Of a DNA stretch of 20,000 bases, positions 19,558 through 20,000 are shown in pieces (positions within the stretch are counted from its first letter, which is position 1; each line of letters opens with the position of its first letter). This stretch comes from Cryptococcus deneoformans JEC21 (taxonomy: Eukaryota > Basidiomycota > Tremellomycetes > Tremellales > Cryptococcaceae), in assembly GCF_000091045.1 (NCBI RefSeq), contig NC_006687.1, positions 1,115,001 to 1,135,000 of the forward strand. The letters are read 5' to 3'. Below the pieces are notes generated by a model that was not told where the DNA came from, made no database searches, and saw only the letters and a list, made by a program, of their open reading frames with translations. The position numbers and the translations under genes were made by a program.

Positions 19558-20000
19558 ATGCAGGCGCCACAGACCTCCCTCTCGGATCTCCTCCCACCAC
19601 TCCACCGCCGTCTAGCCGACATTCAATCCTATCAACTCCCCCGTCTTTCCACCTTTTCCGGCCCGTCAGACATGCACAGCGAACTTGTTGATGAACTCCG
19701 GACAGACCTCGAATCAATAAGACATCAACTCGGTATTGCCAAAGAGCTGTCTCTTTATGCTCCTCAGCAGACCGAGGCACAGGAAGTGGAAGGAATAGAG
19801 AGAGAGTATATCCGGTGGGTCATTTTGTTTCTGATTGATGTGATCGATAGCTGATTCAATGGGAAGGTTGAAGTCAGATTTCAGGAGAGCAATGATCGAT
19901 TCTAAAAAGGCCCTTGCATCAAGACAATCTAGAGCACACGAACTTTCTCTCAAGTCCGACCTCGAGCCTAATTCTTCCACAGATGAGACAACCAGAGGTG
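19558..20000 (+). CDS. Sec20-like SNARE protein, N-terminal part; gene runs off the right edge
   Basis: Exon 1 is 19558-19814 and exon 2 starts at 19885 and is open to the window end; the 70 nt intron closes in phase, giving 124 residues. The chain is mostly helical: an N-terminal segment LLPPLHRRLADIQSYQLPRL, a heptad-like ELVDELRTDLESIRHQLG, then YIRRAMIDSKKALASRQSRAHEL followed by a Ser/Thr-rich stretch. The last block resembles the region of fungal Sec20 proteins that precedes the SNARE motif. Sec20 is a Q-SNARE in Golgi-to-ER retrograde transport. The SNARE helix and membrane anchor would be outside the window, so this is a family guess. It could be another coiled-coil trafficking protein. 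The acceptor choice is forced: the AG seven bases earlier leads to an early stop. Confidence 0.5.

Overview
The window looks like a piece of a basidiomycete yeast chromosome, most likely a tremellomycete such as Cryptococcus or Kwoniella. The genes are dense and closely packed on both strands. They are broken by many short introns, mostly about 46-65 nt with GT...AG ends and CTGAC/CTAAC-like branch sites, and the products are typical fungal housekeeping proteins. I found no transposon, rRNA, tRNA, CRISPR or bacterial-type operon. All exon models were built by hand from splice signals, reading phase and remembered protein-family features. For the five complete genes the phases close exactly; for the alpha-arrestin gene at 2402-4635 they close only if one extra base is allowed for.

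Layout from left to right: a partial alpha-arrestin gene of the Ldb19/Art1 type on the minus strand (1-662); a 1.7 kb divergent intergenic region; a second, paralogous alpha-arrestin gene on the plus strand (2402-4635) with what looks like a one-base frameshift; a complex I NDUFA12-type subunit (4799-5751, minus); an Osh6/7-like oxysterol-binding protein (6328-8490, minus); the DNA replication nuclease-helicase DNA2 (9456-14319, minus); a HOOK-type dynein-cargo adaptor (14649-18070, plus), which shares a 329 bp divergent promoter with DNA2; the mitochondrial ribosomal protein bS6m (18420-19100, plus); and the start of a Sec20-like protein (19558 to the edge, plus).

The genes do not form one pathway. 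Several deal with membrane traffic (arrestins in permease ubiquitination, Osh in lipid transfer, Hook in endosome motility, Sec20 in retrograde Golgi-ER transport), two are mitochondrial, and one is an S-phase enzyme. I see no evidence of a new multi-gene system. The points most worth checking are the inverted arrestin pair with a lesion in one copy and a weak splice donor in the other, a palindromic octamer TTACGTAA that occurs three times and only between genes, and several unusual splicing features (12 and 14 nt exons, a GC-AG intron, a TAGTAG acceptor whose upstream choice gives an immediate stop).
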